Notes: generated by a model from the sequence alone, not told the origin. 64,000 nucleotides of DNA from Cristatella mucedo (GCA_009760855.2 WPIO01000105.1:842501-906500), one strand, 5' to 3'; numbered from the stretch's first letter, positions 13,131-24,363 are shown. Numbers and translations are program-made.

Positions 13131-13547
13131 TTATATTTGTTAGTGCCATAACGTTCTGTTATTAGTTTCTAGTAGTCCGCGGTAAGGGTCATAAACTGTA
13201 GGTCTTAACTTTCTGTGCTGAGTGCTAACAGCATTCGGTATTGCTCCCAAGTTAACTTGAAATTAGTATATATAATTATCACCTAGAGCCGCACCTAGGT
13301 GAATCAAAAGGGAATTGCAATTTATACTCTCTTAACGACAAAATATGCTGACTGTCTTGACGTCGAAATGTGGTGCTATAAATGATACTTTACCCTGTGA
13401 AAATAGTCGGCCCCCAGCTCCGGTGGTAAAATGTATTAGCTTAGCGAATGCTGTAACTCTTCAGAGAACCATAAACTCGTTGCTTTCTAGTAAACGCACG
13501 TACGTCTATACTTGCCTGCCTCTTTAAAATTTAGATCCGAGCGGTTT

Positions 13548-14870
13548 ATTGCTTTTGATACCATCGATCACAAAGTACTTCTAGAGCGCCTCTCATCTCG
13601 CCTGGGCATCACTGGCACTGCTCTGCAGTGGTTCAGGTCCTATCTCAGTGGGAGACTCCAGAGTGTTGACGTGAATGGACAAAGATCATCTGAAGTACCT
13701 CTAAAATATGGAGTACCTCAGGGCTCTGTACTAGGTCCGGTCCTTTTCACCGTTTATACTCTCCCTCTCGCTGATGTGATTGCCAAGCACAATCTAGGCT
13801 TTCACTTCTATGCGGATGACACTCAGTTGTACCTTTGCTTTGATCCCTCCCAGCCTTCGAGCACCTCAAATTCTCTCAACTCACTTGCTGCATGCATTGA
13901 TGACATCCGATCATGGATGGCAGCAAATTTTCTAAAACTAAACGATGATAAAACTAACTTACTAGTTATGGGCAAACCTAGTGTTATTCAGAAATTGGAA
14001 AGGCTGACTTTCAAAATTGGCTCTGCCAGCATATCTCCAGTTGCATCAGCTCGAAATCTAGGTGTCATATTCCAAAGCGACCTCTCGTTAGACGACCACA
14101 TCAGCTCCACAGTCAAATCAGCCTATTTTCAGCTTCATAACATTGCTAAAATTAGGGCTTGTTTAGATAAGGATACCACGTCCAAGTTGGTCCATGCATT
14201 CGTGACATCTCGTCTCGACTTCTGCAACTCACTGCTTACTGGCCTACCGGCATGTGCGATCAGGCGATTGCAGCTGGTGCAAAACTCTGCAGCTAGGCTT
14301 GTCTGTCGTGAGCGTCGCAGTTGCCACATTACTCCACTTCTCGCCGACCTGCACTGGCTACCAGTCAAGCAACGGATTGACTTCAAGGTTTTGTCGCTCA
14401 CTTTTGGGTCTCTTCATTCTATGGCTCCAGCCTATCTTTCAGATATACTACCCCATCAGGCAAAGCATCGTACCACTCGCTTTTCGGAATCCAACAGTCT
14501 AGAAATACCTCGTACAAACCTCAAATCCTTTGGAGACCGTGCATTTAGCTCGTATGCTCCCACAGCCTGGAACTCCCTCCCGACCTGCATCAGAACATCC
14601 CCTGACCTGACCACATTTAAAAGAAACTTAAAAACATACCTATTTAGGACAGCATTTAGTGGGTCCTTGTGATTCGTCCTCGATGTGCTTATGCGTGCTG
14701 ACACTGTTCATGCTGCCACTAACCATGTTATTCATTTTGTTTGTTTTTCAAGCATGATTTTACTTACTATTCTATTGCGTATCACTTTGCAGCAAATGTA
14801 AAGCGCCTAGAAAGAGATTAAGTTCTCTGAGGGCGCTTTATCAAGTGCAATATTATTATTATTATTTATT
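13548..14870 (+). mobile_element. LINE A, youngest-looking copy with an open RT frame
   Basis: One open frame runs through 13,512-14,672. From about codon 13 it encodes a reverse transcriptase palm and C-terminus: AFDTIDHKVLLERL, the GVPQGSVLGP box, the catalytic FYADD, then LADLHWLPVKQRIDFKVLSL and AWNSLPTCIR. This set is typical of the L2/CR1 group. The 5' part (endonuclease and RT fingers) is missing, so the copy is 5'-truncated and cannot move by itself. The 3' UTR ends in the hairpin tail aaagcgcctagaaagagattaagttctctgagggcgctt followed by (ATT)n. The absence of stops suggests recent insertion. Confidence 0.9.
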
Positions 14871-14976
14871 AAGCCGCTTAAACTTTAAAACATGACATCG
14901 TGATTATATCTAAAGCGTCTCCCATGTCTGTAGTATAGCTATATGCCTGGCTCGATACTTACATATCCAACAGCTC

Positions 14977-15059
14977 TTCGCATTCTTCGCATTCTTCGCA
15001 TTCTTCGCATTCTTCGCATTCTTCGCATTCTTCGCATTCTTCGCATTCTTCGCATTCTG
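14977..15059 (+). repeat. 9-bp minisatellite, eight full units
   Basis: Eight adjacent identical copies of cattcttcg from 14,981 to 15,052, with partial units at each side. Read on the minus strand it gives Asn-Ala-Lys repeats. There are no spacers, so it is not a CRISPR array. Confidence 0.95.
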
Positions 15060-15519
15060 TTGATGGAGATTTAGTCTTTGCCCATTCTCACCACCAAGAT
15101 TTTCCGAACAGCATTGGAGAATAGTAAGACACGCATCTTTTTGGTAAATCTTCGACGTTATATGATCCAAGTGTTATTTTCCCTCTCTTACGGTAACCCT
15201 GACGCAAGAAATGTATGGTGCTCATTTCGAAAAAAGATATGGGGTTCATTTAAAACACAATCTCCGTAGATTTGCAACTGTCACGCCATTGGGCTTTCTC
15301 CAGTCAAAGTTATGGCTCTGCCGTTACCGTTGAGCTACATAGACGGTGCCACTGGACAGTGAATCTGACATTCTAAACTTGAAGAAATAGTATACCAAAC
15401 TTAAAAGTAATGCTGATAAATACATTTGACAAGGTTGACAAAAATTTCAAAAAGCTCTTAATGCAACGCGTACTGCTTTGGAATCCAATAATTGAGCCAT
15501 TGGAGCAATAATACCTTTG

Positions 15520-15673
15520 GTATTATTTTTATTATTTATTATTATTTTTTACTATTTATTTATTTATATATTTCTATTATTTCTATATATTTCTATTTAT
15601 TTATTTATTTATTTATATTATTATTTATTACTATTTATTTATTTATTATTTATTATTATTATTATTATTATTA
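15520..15673 (+). repeat. AT-rich (TTA/TTTA)n tract
   Basis: Imperfect tta and ttta repeats, ending in a pure att run. It probably grew from a LINE (ATT)n tail. Confidence 0.85.
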
Positions 15674-15682
15674 AGCATTTAG

Positions 15683-16215
15683 CCTCTTCACTGAGATTGC
15701 CAAGGGCAATAACCCTCGTGTGCCTGGCGATGGACACTAAGACCTTATCTGTATGCACTTTTGCACTAAGTAGATCTAGCTTGCCTTGTGTCTGAGGTTA
15801 ATCAAAGGCCATCTGGGCTAGGCCGCATAGTGCGCTTAGTTATAGGTGCGAAACCCTCGAGCATGTCTGGTAGTGTCATGTTGTAGCAATCTACTAAGGA
15901 TGCCATGTCGGAAGGGAATTGAGCAGAAGGGGTGAAGGAGATAATCTTGCACGGATAGCATCAGTGTCAATGGTCTTGAGGTTTCATGATTCACGTTTAA
16001 CCTTATATGCAAAGGAGAGCACGCGCTGTAGACTGAAGAGGACCTGCATGTGGTCAGATAAGCAGAATTTGGGAATATTAGTGACGATAGCGTGCAGTTT
16101 TGGGAGATAATTTGGTCAAGTGTGTGACCCTCGATGTAATTAGGGCCATGCACGTGAGCTACAAGATAAAATGAGTCAGTCAGCAGGACACGATGTAAGC
16201 ATGCCATTGACCCTT
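15683..16215 (-). mobile_element. LINE endonuclease fragment, minus strand
   Basis: The minus frame 16,207-15,836 contains HVHGPNYIEGHTLDQII. This corresponds to the conserved end of the apurinic endonuclease domain of L2/CR1 LINEs (usually of the form HxPTHxxGHTLDLVI). It is the only endonuclease part of a LINE seen in the window. Confidence 0.7.
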
Positions 16216-16224
16216 GAATGTGTT

Positions 16225-16325
16225 TCTCTTGCAGCCGTTGTTAAGCGCCATGAACAAGATTTAGTTTTCTAAGGGCGCGGGATACAAACGTTCCTTTTTT
16301 ATTATTATTATTGTTACTATTAATA
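16225..16325 (+). mobile_element. LINE A-type 3' tail
   Basis: A diverged hairpin tail, agcgccatgaacaagatttagttttctaagggcgcg, followed by an att run. Confidence 0.6.
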
Positions 16326-16559
16326 TTCCTACGTGCTATCTGTACCTGATGCAATAACTTCACAGTAGGTAGTCCATCGGACACATGGTGGTCTGGAGCA
16401 ACCATTAAGGAACAATTTTTTCGTAGAGTTTGATCTCTTTAAAAGTCGGGCTCGCGAGTTTTATGTCGCATATTTTTTACATATCACTTTCTAGGCATTG
16501 TATGGAAACAAGCACACGCAAACGCACTGCCACACATCCGTAACACACACGCCCGCCCG

Positions 16560-16592
16560 CGCTCACACACGCACTCACACACACACACATTC
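16560..16592 (+). repeat. CA-rich tract
   Basis: Short acac/cacg repeat upstream of the last TSP1 exon. Confidence 0.6.
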
Positions 16593-16795
16593 AGATATTA
16601 AATTGTATCAAATTATTGAAGTCTGCAAATCGTGCGAACTAATTAAGCTAGGTTTGATTGCTTTCAACTAACACGACAAAATTAATTGCCGGAACGACTG
16701 TTCCCACTGTGAACTACAGATTTAGTAAGTCGTATCATCCAACAGGCTGATTAGTTAGCCAATGACGCTTTAATCATATCCTATTATTCTTGCAG

Positions 16796-16947
16796 AGCGC
16801 TGTGCCTACAGTGAATGGACACAGTGGTCGCAATGCGTTAATGATACCCAGAGTAGGAGCAGGAACGTAACCACTGGTGGATCGCCCTGTCTGAATAGGA
16901 CTGGGAACAGCCGGCACTGCACAGACGCACCTCAATCCATACGCTGA
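16796..16947 (+). CDS. TSP1 repeat protein, last coding exon
   Basis: The acceptor is ttattcttgcag. Its first two bases (AG) complete the codon left open by the exon ending at 8766 (G), giving ...AYAYERCAYSEWTQWSQC. This is a canonical TSP1 start with W-x2-W-x2-C. It then runs through RSRNVTTGG, C, and NSRHC to a TGA at 16,945-16,947. The spacing C-x2-W-x2-W...C...C is that of a short, secreted, disulfide-bonded TSP1 module. Two N-linked glycosylation sequons are visible (NDT, NVT), plus NRT. The encoded protein is probably extracellular, and its partner is unknown. Confidence 0.75.
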
Positions 16948-17415
16948 GACTACCACGCCAACTTCCTTCGTATTTTCAAGACTGGGCCTCAGGGTTTGAT
17001 TAAGAAAACCAGTCTGCGATGTGCAGTAACCGCTGCGTGTGACCGAGTTAGACCAGCTTCTCTTGTTACTAGTCACGGACATGCCTCGGTGATTTGCATT
17101 CCCTTTCCCAGCAGAATTATGCCAACGAACGAGCCGGTTATGAGATCAATTTGGCCAATCGTTTCCCATTCTTGTCTTGGTATGGAGATCTACCTGTATG
17201 GCAAGGCTGCTTTCTGAACAACCTACGACTAAATTGCAAGCTATAGAAGACACCACGAATGCATGATTATCAATGCGTCAATTGTGTCGTTGCTGAGTCG
17301 CTGATTTGGTTATAGTTCGCAAACAGGCTTGAAGGCCACCTTCTATAAATGCACTCATGCATCATCCCCTGCACCAATGAGCAATAAAAATGTGACGTTC
17401 CATACTGTCAGTATC
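16948..17415 (+). other. 3' UTR of the TSP1 gene
   Basis: Unique sequence after the stop codon, ending shortly after a polyadenylation signal. There are no further coding features. Confidence 0.55.
17393..17398 (+). terminator. Polyadenylation signal AATAAA
   Basis: AATAAA lies 446 bases after the TSP1 stop codon, with a GT-rich stretch downstream (tgtgacg ... tgtcag). Cleavage is expected near 17,410-17,420. Confidence 0.55.
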
Positions 17416-18035
17416 CTGTCAGTACATGCATAAGTGTAAACACGTACTACGTGTTCTAGAATTTCAAATGGATGCTCGTAGAGGGTGGTTACTTAAAACC
17501 TTACAAGATTCAGGCTGCAGTGAAAAAGGTAGAAAGCACTGCCCTAATCATCAATATTAAGGGACACTAGAAAAGTGTTTTACATTCTGTCTGTCACTGA
17601 AGATGTTTGAAAAATTACTGCCTTTATGAAATTCTTGTCGCGGCAGGGTCTCTTCCACTTGGAGACACAATTTCCCCATCATAATAGCATCAAAAACACT
17701 CAACGTTTGGTTAAAATTAAGTGGCAAATTGTGCCAGTGCAGCCCATAGTTCCAATGGTCCAGTTCCTGCGGCTTAGTTGTTCTTTGAACTTGGAACCGA
17801 TTGTTGCCTGCTGCACGGATGATGTTCGAATAAACCACCCAAGTACCTTGATTGCTCGTCCTTTTACAGTTCATCTCCGATCAGTCGTCAACTTTTGAAC
17901 ATCTGAGAATTGTTGCCCTAGTAATGCAAGGTGGAACTACGACTTGCGAGCGTGAAGCCATACAGGTACAGCAACATTTGAGAGCAGGTACAGCACGGCA
18001 CCTGGAGAAAGCGGTTAAAATATATATATATTCAT
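17416..18035. other. Intergenic, nothing recognised
   Basis: Open frames on both strands at 17,557-17,898 are mirror shadows of each other with no domain. Confidence 0.35.
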
Positions 18036-18168
18036 ACATAATGTATAGCACCCTAAGAAAACTTAATCTCTATTCAGACGCTTCATACATGCCACGGGCT
18101 CGAGCAATCGAATTCACTTTGACCTCGGTCCGTGCGAGTACCTTAAGAAAGCCTTGCCAAAGGTCTGA
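18020..18168 (-). mobile_element. SINE B, minus strand
   Basis: Reverse-complement order: A-box-like head, B-box-like ctcgagc, tail with gaatagagattaagtt and a tata-rich end at 18,020-18,040. Diverged but recognisable. Confidence 0.65.
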
Positions 18169-18659
18169 CAGCAAGCCAGGCAGGAGACGGCTGTTAACTG
18201 TGTACCGCCGGCAGAGGAGACAGCTCGGTCAGTGTAATTACTGTTGGGACGGCCGTAGGGTACCGGAGGTGCTCAATATTGGTGACGCAGGATGGCAGGC
18301 CGCGTGCCGTACTGCACCACATAGGGCTGTAAGCTCGGGCCGCTCAGTTCATTTCATTGTCAACTGAACGGCGCAGAGGCTCGCAGGTCTCTCAATAGGT
18401 GGACCGCTAAGGCAGCTAAGCGAGTTTTATCTTTGGGTGCTCAGTGATATGCTCCGTATTTCGCTCAGCGTGCTGTACCGACAGCGATTTAACGTACCCT
18501 AAGGCTTAGGCACTAGATAATTTTCCAGTGTGGGCACCACAGTTTACTCAAGCGCTGTTCATTTGCTGGTAGCATTAAAGAACCTCGAGAGAGATTTCCG
18601 GCATTATTTCACAAAATTAGATTGAATAACCACGAGCCTGCTCCGAGCCGAGCTTCACG

Positions 18660-18945
18660 AGCAATCTGTACTAATTAAAGCGAGAAAGTCTCCTGTCTAT
18701 TAGCTTCGTCACGCGGCAAGATGGCGACCAGTACTTCCGGGAGCGACACGTAATACTACCAAGACTCAGCGAAGCGAGTCCGCAGGTAGTGAGCTCTAGT
18801 CATAACTGATTAAAGCGAGAAAGTCTTCCGTCCGTCCGTCACGCGGCAAGGCGGCGAACTTCCGTCATGCGGCAAGGTGGCGCAGCGTTGTTTTCCGTGA
18901 TCATGCTATGACTACTTTTATTATGACTCAGCGAAGCGAGTCCAC
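18660..18945 (+). repeat. Tandemly duplicated ~140-160 bp segment with hairpins
   Basis: attaaagcgagaaagtct is found at about 18,674 and 18,812. tcacgcggcaag is found at about 18,711 and 18,839. gactcagcgaagcgagtcc is found at about 18,763 and 18,925. The last can fold on itself (ctc...gag, gc/gc). This is a repeat of unknown family. Confidence 0.65.
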
Positions 18946-19135
18946 AGGCAGCGAACGCTCGTAGTACCCGGAGCTCAAACAGACGATGTCGTACAAGACT
19001 CTGACCGAGATCCCGAGTGATCGCGTAGCTTCACTTAGTATCAATTCGCCTGGATACTCAATGCATGCCCTTTTAATAGCTTGCCGATAAAGCTTGATCT
19101 TAGCAACTGTGTTGAACAGGAAATTGAACATCGCA
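18930..19135 (-). mobile_element. Unknown repeat family, copy 1
   Basis: The minus frame contains RACIEYPGELIL...SLGISVRVLYDIV. A related minus frame at 30,335-30,517 contains RACIEYDSAQLQ...SLGIKVRCYDIV. Shared residues plus nucleotide similarity show a common dispersed element, but I do not recognise its class. Confidence 0.5.
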
Positions 19136-19316
19136 TCACGTCGTAGTGCGCTGTGTTATTAGGATTAAGAGAAGGGCGTAGCTCAAGACAAGCACACCGT
19201 CACCTATAGAAATGCAGCGGCAAAGCTTTTAGAAAGTCATCGTAGAAACCTCTCATAAGAACGAAGTCCTTGAATGCGTGTACCCAGTGCCCCTCCGCGC
19301 CAGTCGCCGGCGCTCG

Positions 19317-19319
<3 letters not shown>

Positions 19320-19389
<70 letters not shown>

Positions 19390-19620
19390 GAGAGAGAGAG
19401 TGAGAGAGAGAGAGAGAGAGAGTGTGTGTGTGCGCGTGCGTGCGTGTGTGTGTGTGTGTGTGTATGTGTGTGTGTGAGCGCGCGTGCATGTGTGCGTGTG
19501 TGTGCTTATGTGTGGGTGTACTTATGTGTGTGTGTACTCATGTATGGGTGTGCTTATGTGTGGGTGTGCTTATGTGTGGGTGTGCTTATGTGTGGGTGTA
19601 CTTATGTGTGGGTGTTCGTG
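19320..19620 (+). repeat. (GA)n followed by (TG)n and a TG-rich minisatellite
   Basis: A ga tract from 19,320 to about 19,420, then tg/cg tracts, then about six copies of a gtgtgcttatgtgtggg unit from 19,500 to 19,615. Confidence 0.9.
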
Positions 19621-19829
19621 CAGGTAGAAAGATCGAGGAGGGGGGAGCAAAGAGAGAAAGTGAAACGGAGATTAACGAGATTAACGGAGATTAACGGAGA
19701 TAAGAGGACTAACGAGACATTGGAAGAAAAGAGCAGCCTAAACGGATATTTAAATATTTCGCCTGTTTCTCACCAGCTATATTCATTGTGCGTTCCACTT
19801 GTGGCTTAGCAGTGCCTATCTTAGCAAAG

Positions 19830-20175
19830 CCTGGAACTCTCCCGACCTGCGTCAGAACATCCCCTGACCTGACCACATTTAAAAGGAACCTAAAAACACA
19901 CCTATTTAGGACAGCATTCAGTGGGTCCCTGTGATTCGTCCTTCATGTGCTTATGCGTGCTGACACTGTGCATCCTGCCACTAACCACATTTGCATGCTG
20001 ACCCTGTGCATGTCACCCCTAACCATATTATTCATTTCGTTTGTTTCTTCAAGCATGATTTTACTTACCTTTCAATTGCATTTCACTTTACAGCAAATGT
20101 AAAGCGCCTAGAGAGAGATTGAGTTCTCTGAGGGCGCTTTATCAAGTGAATTATTATTATTATTATTATTATTAT
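19830..20175 (+). mobile_element. LINE A 3' end
   Basis: It starts inside the C-terminal coding region (cctggaactctcccgacctgcgtcag), passes the 3' UTR, and ends in aaagcgcctagagagagattgagttctctgagggcgcttt plus (ATT)9. It is very close in sequence to the copy at 13,548-14,870. Confidence 0.85.
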
Positions 20176-22324
20176 CTTTAGAAGCGGAAGTCGGGGATTG
20201 GTTTTCGTGGCTTGACAGCAGCCTCTCTCTAACACCCTGGTGCTTTCTAGCTTTACGTAAAGACGGTGGCACAAATCAACTTGTGTGCTTGCATTTAATC
20301 CTGCAAGCTGGTGGTATTCTCTCTTAGCTGATAGTATTATCTACTTAGACAAGCAACTAAGAGCGTGCGATAGCTGCTCCCGTAAACATCGGTTGGCTGT
20401 CGGGAAACTTTTAAATACGTTAGCATCACTTATACAATTGCTGTGTGATTTTCAGCGACAGCTTAAAGCCTCGCAATTATATGGATGCTATGAAGTTTGC
20501 ATTCAATCGAAAATTATCCTGACTTCCATTAAGCGTGCCGTATTATTTATTTAGTTTTTAACTGAACTGAGCTGCTTCGTAGGATTTGTGCATTTGATAT
20601 ATATCAGTTTCGGAAATAGCAGTATCCTGCTTTCAATTGGTTAAACTAGTACTAGATCGAACAAGCTATCAATATTTGATCTTGATGGTAATTAATCAAG
20701 AAACTATTTTCGAATGAAATTATAAAACGGGAAAGATTGATAGGTGTAACAGTCAGTCAGAGTAGTTAGTGAGACCCGCTAGGGGAAGGATGAGGAACTG
20801 ACCTGATATGTGTCGGTCTCTTTAAAAGCCATCAGTCACGAGTTGACACAAGTTGTGTCATCTATATCATACCCATAATTCCAAAATGACAGACCGACAA
20901 GCAAAGCACGATTGCTGCTGGCGTTCCTTTTCGCAAACCTTCAGCGACAGATTATGAGCACGTGGAAGAGATGTGATTCTACTGAATGGAACAGTCAACA
21001 CTGTCAGTTTTAATTGGAGCTCCCTCCCCGCCAGCTGCTTCCGTTACTCTCTTGAGGCTACAAGCTATCGTTACAAATGTGTTGTGCGGTTTCTACGTCA
21101 GGACAAAATAAAGGCGTAAACGCAGCGCTCGTAACAGTGGTACTAGTATTAGCCGACGCGCCGCGATTAGTGGCGACGCCTGAACATTGTATAGCCGCTA
21201 ACGACTTTTAGGTGCTGCACCAATTCACGTACGCGTGCCGACAGCAGCGTAACGCGGCGGCATTAACGAATAGCGCCCATATCTTAGCATGAAAAGTCCA
21301 TATGCGTAACGTCGAAAAGTCTATTGGATAGCAGCGGAGGGTTACAGGCGTTTAACAATGGCCACGTCTAACACCCAAGGCTCTGCGGCCTAGAGCTCAA
21401 CTCAGCTCAAACCCTATTGCCAATTGCTGAGCCTATTGTATGGCTAAGGATTTTAGACGGTCTGGGCGATAGACTGTCGTACACTCGGTTTACAGTTTTT
21501 ACAATTCAGAAACCACGAATAGAGAATATCATTCATAATCTGGCGGGCTTACCTTGCCGCCATTTTATTGTTGATTCGGTTAAAAGCGATCAAGTACAGA
21601 GTTGCCAAGGGATTTACTCACTCATCCAGCGAATTACGAATAGAAATAGAAATAGAAATATATACTTGCGTGTCAATCTCAGTAGCGTTGCGTGGGATTG
21701 CGGGCTGACGAGCTATTAAACGTAAAATACTTAGCAGACACAAAATTAGGTCAAACCCTAATTTACGCAGTGCGATTAAATTGCAGTGCGTTTAATAGTT
21801 AACTAATTTACACGTAGAGCAAGGGTTGGTCTTAAACGACTGTCAGAAATTAGCGGCCGCGCTTCTCTCCGACTGTAAATTAATTTAGCTAGTTTACGAA
21901 GACCCTCGAGTTTTGAGACAATTTTACGATTACAATTTTTGGCGCAACTGACACGTTAGTCTAATATGTAACCAATGCATATCATGCTAGTGTACTCTCC
22001 TAATTTAGCTCTGCTACGCCAGGTTAGAGTGTTCTTCATCTAATTTCCACTCGACGGGCTGAATACGCGGTGCAGGAATACGCGGCGCAGCCGGTCGTCA
22101 TCCCATTCCTTGCCTTGAATTTCCACTCACGATTTCTACTCTCCAAGGTGACTCGTGACCAAATGCGACACATTTTTGGCTATGTGTAGTCTGACGATCA
22201 TGGGTCACTGCGTCCTTACGCTCTTAATAGATTTTATTTTCGGGAGATCCTCTCTTTTGCATTTTTGTCATGAGAGGCGCGCCCAGAATGAGTTTCCACG
22301 GTTTCATGAAAGTCGCCCCTTTAT
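20176..22324. other. Intergenic, nothing recognised
   Basis: Mostly unique, AT-rich sequence. It contains a perfect 8-bp stem (aaattagg / cctaattt, 21,743-21,764) and four tandem tagaaa units near 21,640. No gene or known repeat is found. Confidence 0.35.
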
Positions 22325-22445
22325 AATAATAACAATAATAGCAGCACACTTGATAAAGCGCCCTCAGAGAACTCAATCTCTTCCTAGGCGCTTTGCATTT
22401 GCTGCAAAGGGAAACGCGATTGAATTTATCGTTCCCGGCTCTTAA
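22325..22445 (-). mobile_element. LINE A 3' tail, minus strand
   Basis: aataat run, then gcacacttgataaagcgccctcagagaactcaatctcttcctaggcgctttgcat, the reverse complement of the LINE A hairpin tail. Confidence 0.75.
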
Positions 22446-24096
22446 TAACATGGCGTAAAACCAGTGTCACCATTCTAGTTTGTACTTGCAGCTAGTACAT
22501 TCTCGTGTGTACTCTGAAAGCTGTCGCTACTCTTTCCCTGCACTCATACTTGTCACGGAAGACGGTAGATGGCAAGTTTAATGGAGCCTCCGGAACGTAA
22601 CTGTGGCTACAGGCCTGTACATTAGTTCCATTACTTGGCAAATATAATGCGAAGCAATTTATTTACATTACCACTCATTTTGCGCAGACGTTTTTAGTCT
22701 CCAAAGAAAAATTTAAATTTATTTTTACGCGACCTTGTTCACGTGATTAAAGACTAGCCACTTCCTTTCAAACTCTGCGCAGTAATCTAGAACTACGCGA
22801 GCACCCAGGCACAAACCGAGGCTACTGTCAAGGCTACCGTCGCTCCCCTTTCCTACGCGACGTCAACCACAGGGGTTGACAGCCTCATCGTGTGCACCTG
22901 GTCAAAGGTCAACAACCAGAGGAGACTAAAGCGAGTTTTAAAGTGCCTGTATCTAGATTTATTTGTCTTGTGGCTATGCACAGGCGACCTGTTACGACCA
23001 CGACCACGTGGCCACGAGTGTCATCCACTGTGGCCACGCAAACCTATTGAATCTTGACAGCTACGAATCGCCCACCGCCCCTCCGTCCAGCAAAAGATAC
23101 TTCTTCGTGTAATTCCTTGCGCTGGGTCTTGTCCACTACTTCTCGCTGCATGCATGTTTAAGCTTCGTCTAGCCGGACCTGTCGTGCGCCTCGGTTGAGT
23201 GCTCCGACTCCGACTCCGACAGACTGTTGCAGGATGCTCCGTCAAAGGACCAAGTCATGCTTAGCTCGGCACCCTGTCCACTTAGGAAAGACGAGAGCGC
23301 ACGGTAGGTGAGCCTAGGCCTCCGGCTGCTGCAGCAAACGTCACTTAATCCAGCACAGCCCATAGCAGACGCTGCGTTCGCTTCCGTTTCGGGCGCTCTC
23401 TGTCGGTTGTAGGAAGCATTGCTCTGCCTGCTCAGGCAGCCAACTATACTTCCAATTAAGCTTCGCTATTCGTTAGAATTCTTGCCGCTTACACTGCCTC
23501 CTATGTTTTTCCTAGTATGTGTAATTTTAACCGACGGAGCCATCGAGGGCTATCGGATTGCTGCAACTGGGTGAGACGGCGGCATGAATCTAAATAGGCC
23601 AGATTATGACTGATATTCAGCGTTCGTGGCTCCTGAACTGTAAAGTCAAGGGACCAGTTATGTGATATAATTTATTGCAAAGGCCAAGGATATAGGTAGC
23701 GAGTTGTGCTCCAAAATCTTTGCTCATGCAGTTGAGCTGATTTGTGCCCGTGCTTATATTCGTCATGGCCGCCATTGAACGCCAGTGAACGCCTTCTTCG
23801 CTGTCAAATAGATTTCCCTGCGGTATGCGGATGTGGACTTCTAAAATTATGGGCGCTCTTCATCGCTCCCTTTTTACGCTATAGTTGGCGTTATACCTGC
23901 GTGCATTTGTGTTGCAACGACAAGCTCTTACTTGCTCACGTGATTCTAAGAACTTCGCCGCGAATGTTCGTTGCGCGTCGTCCCAGACTGGGATATCGTG
24001 TGTCGAGCTCTGTGCTAGCGGCATAACTCTTTACAGACGTGAACGCAGCATATCACGTTTGTAACATCCAATTGAATGCATCTCCGTCCGTTACTC
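22446..24096. other. Intergenic, nothing recognised
   Basis: Moderately GC-rich. The plus frame 23,742-24,026 (94 codons) is followed by an AATAAA at 24,097-24,102, which could mark the end of a transcript, but the frame has no recognisable domain. Confidence 0.3.
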
Positions 24097-24237
24097 AATA
24101 AAAATGCACAGAATTTGTCTTTATCAGTGTCGTTGTATTCTTAGGGTGAAATACCGCTAAGCTCTTCACATTCGTAAATAATAACTCTTTAATGGGCCGA
24201 ACAGAGAGCGCCGAGCAGTAGCACCGGAGAGCGTGGG

Positions 24238-24295
24238 AGAGTGTGTGTGTGTGTGTGTGTGCGCGTGCGTGTGCGCGCGTTCGTTCGTGCGTGTT

Positions 24296-24352
<57 letters not shown>

Positions 24353-24363
24353 GTGTGTGTGTT
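24238..24363 (+). repeat. (TG)n microsatellite
   Basis: Two tg tracts separated by a gcgcg/ttcgttcg spacer, about 570 bases upstream of the UTP20 start codon. Confidence 0.95.

Larger units (their letters stand above)
8767..16795 (+). other. 8-kb intron of the TSP1 gene, full of LINEs
   Basis: It is bounded by gtgagt and ttattcttgcag. It holds three LINE A copies, one LINE B copy, an endonuclease fragment, a 9-base minisatellite and an AT-rich tract. A possible extra exon ending in a gtgagt donor near 12,496 is noted elsewhere as unsupported. Confidence 0.65.

Noticed and set aside
14977-15059. CRISPR-like direct repeats
   Set aside because: Units are 9 bases with no spacers, in a eukaryotic genome.
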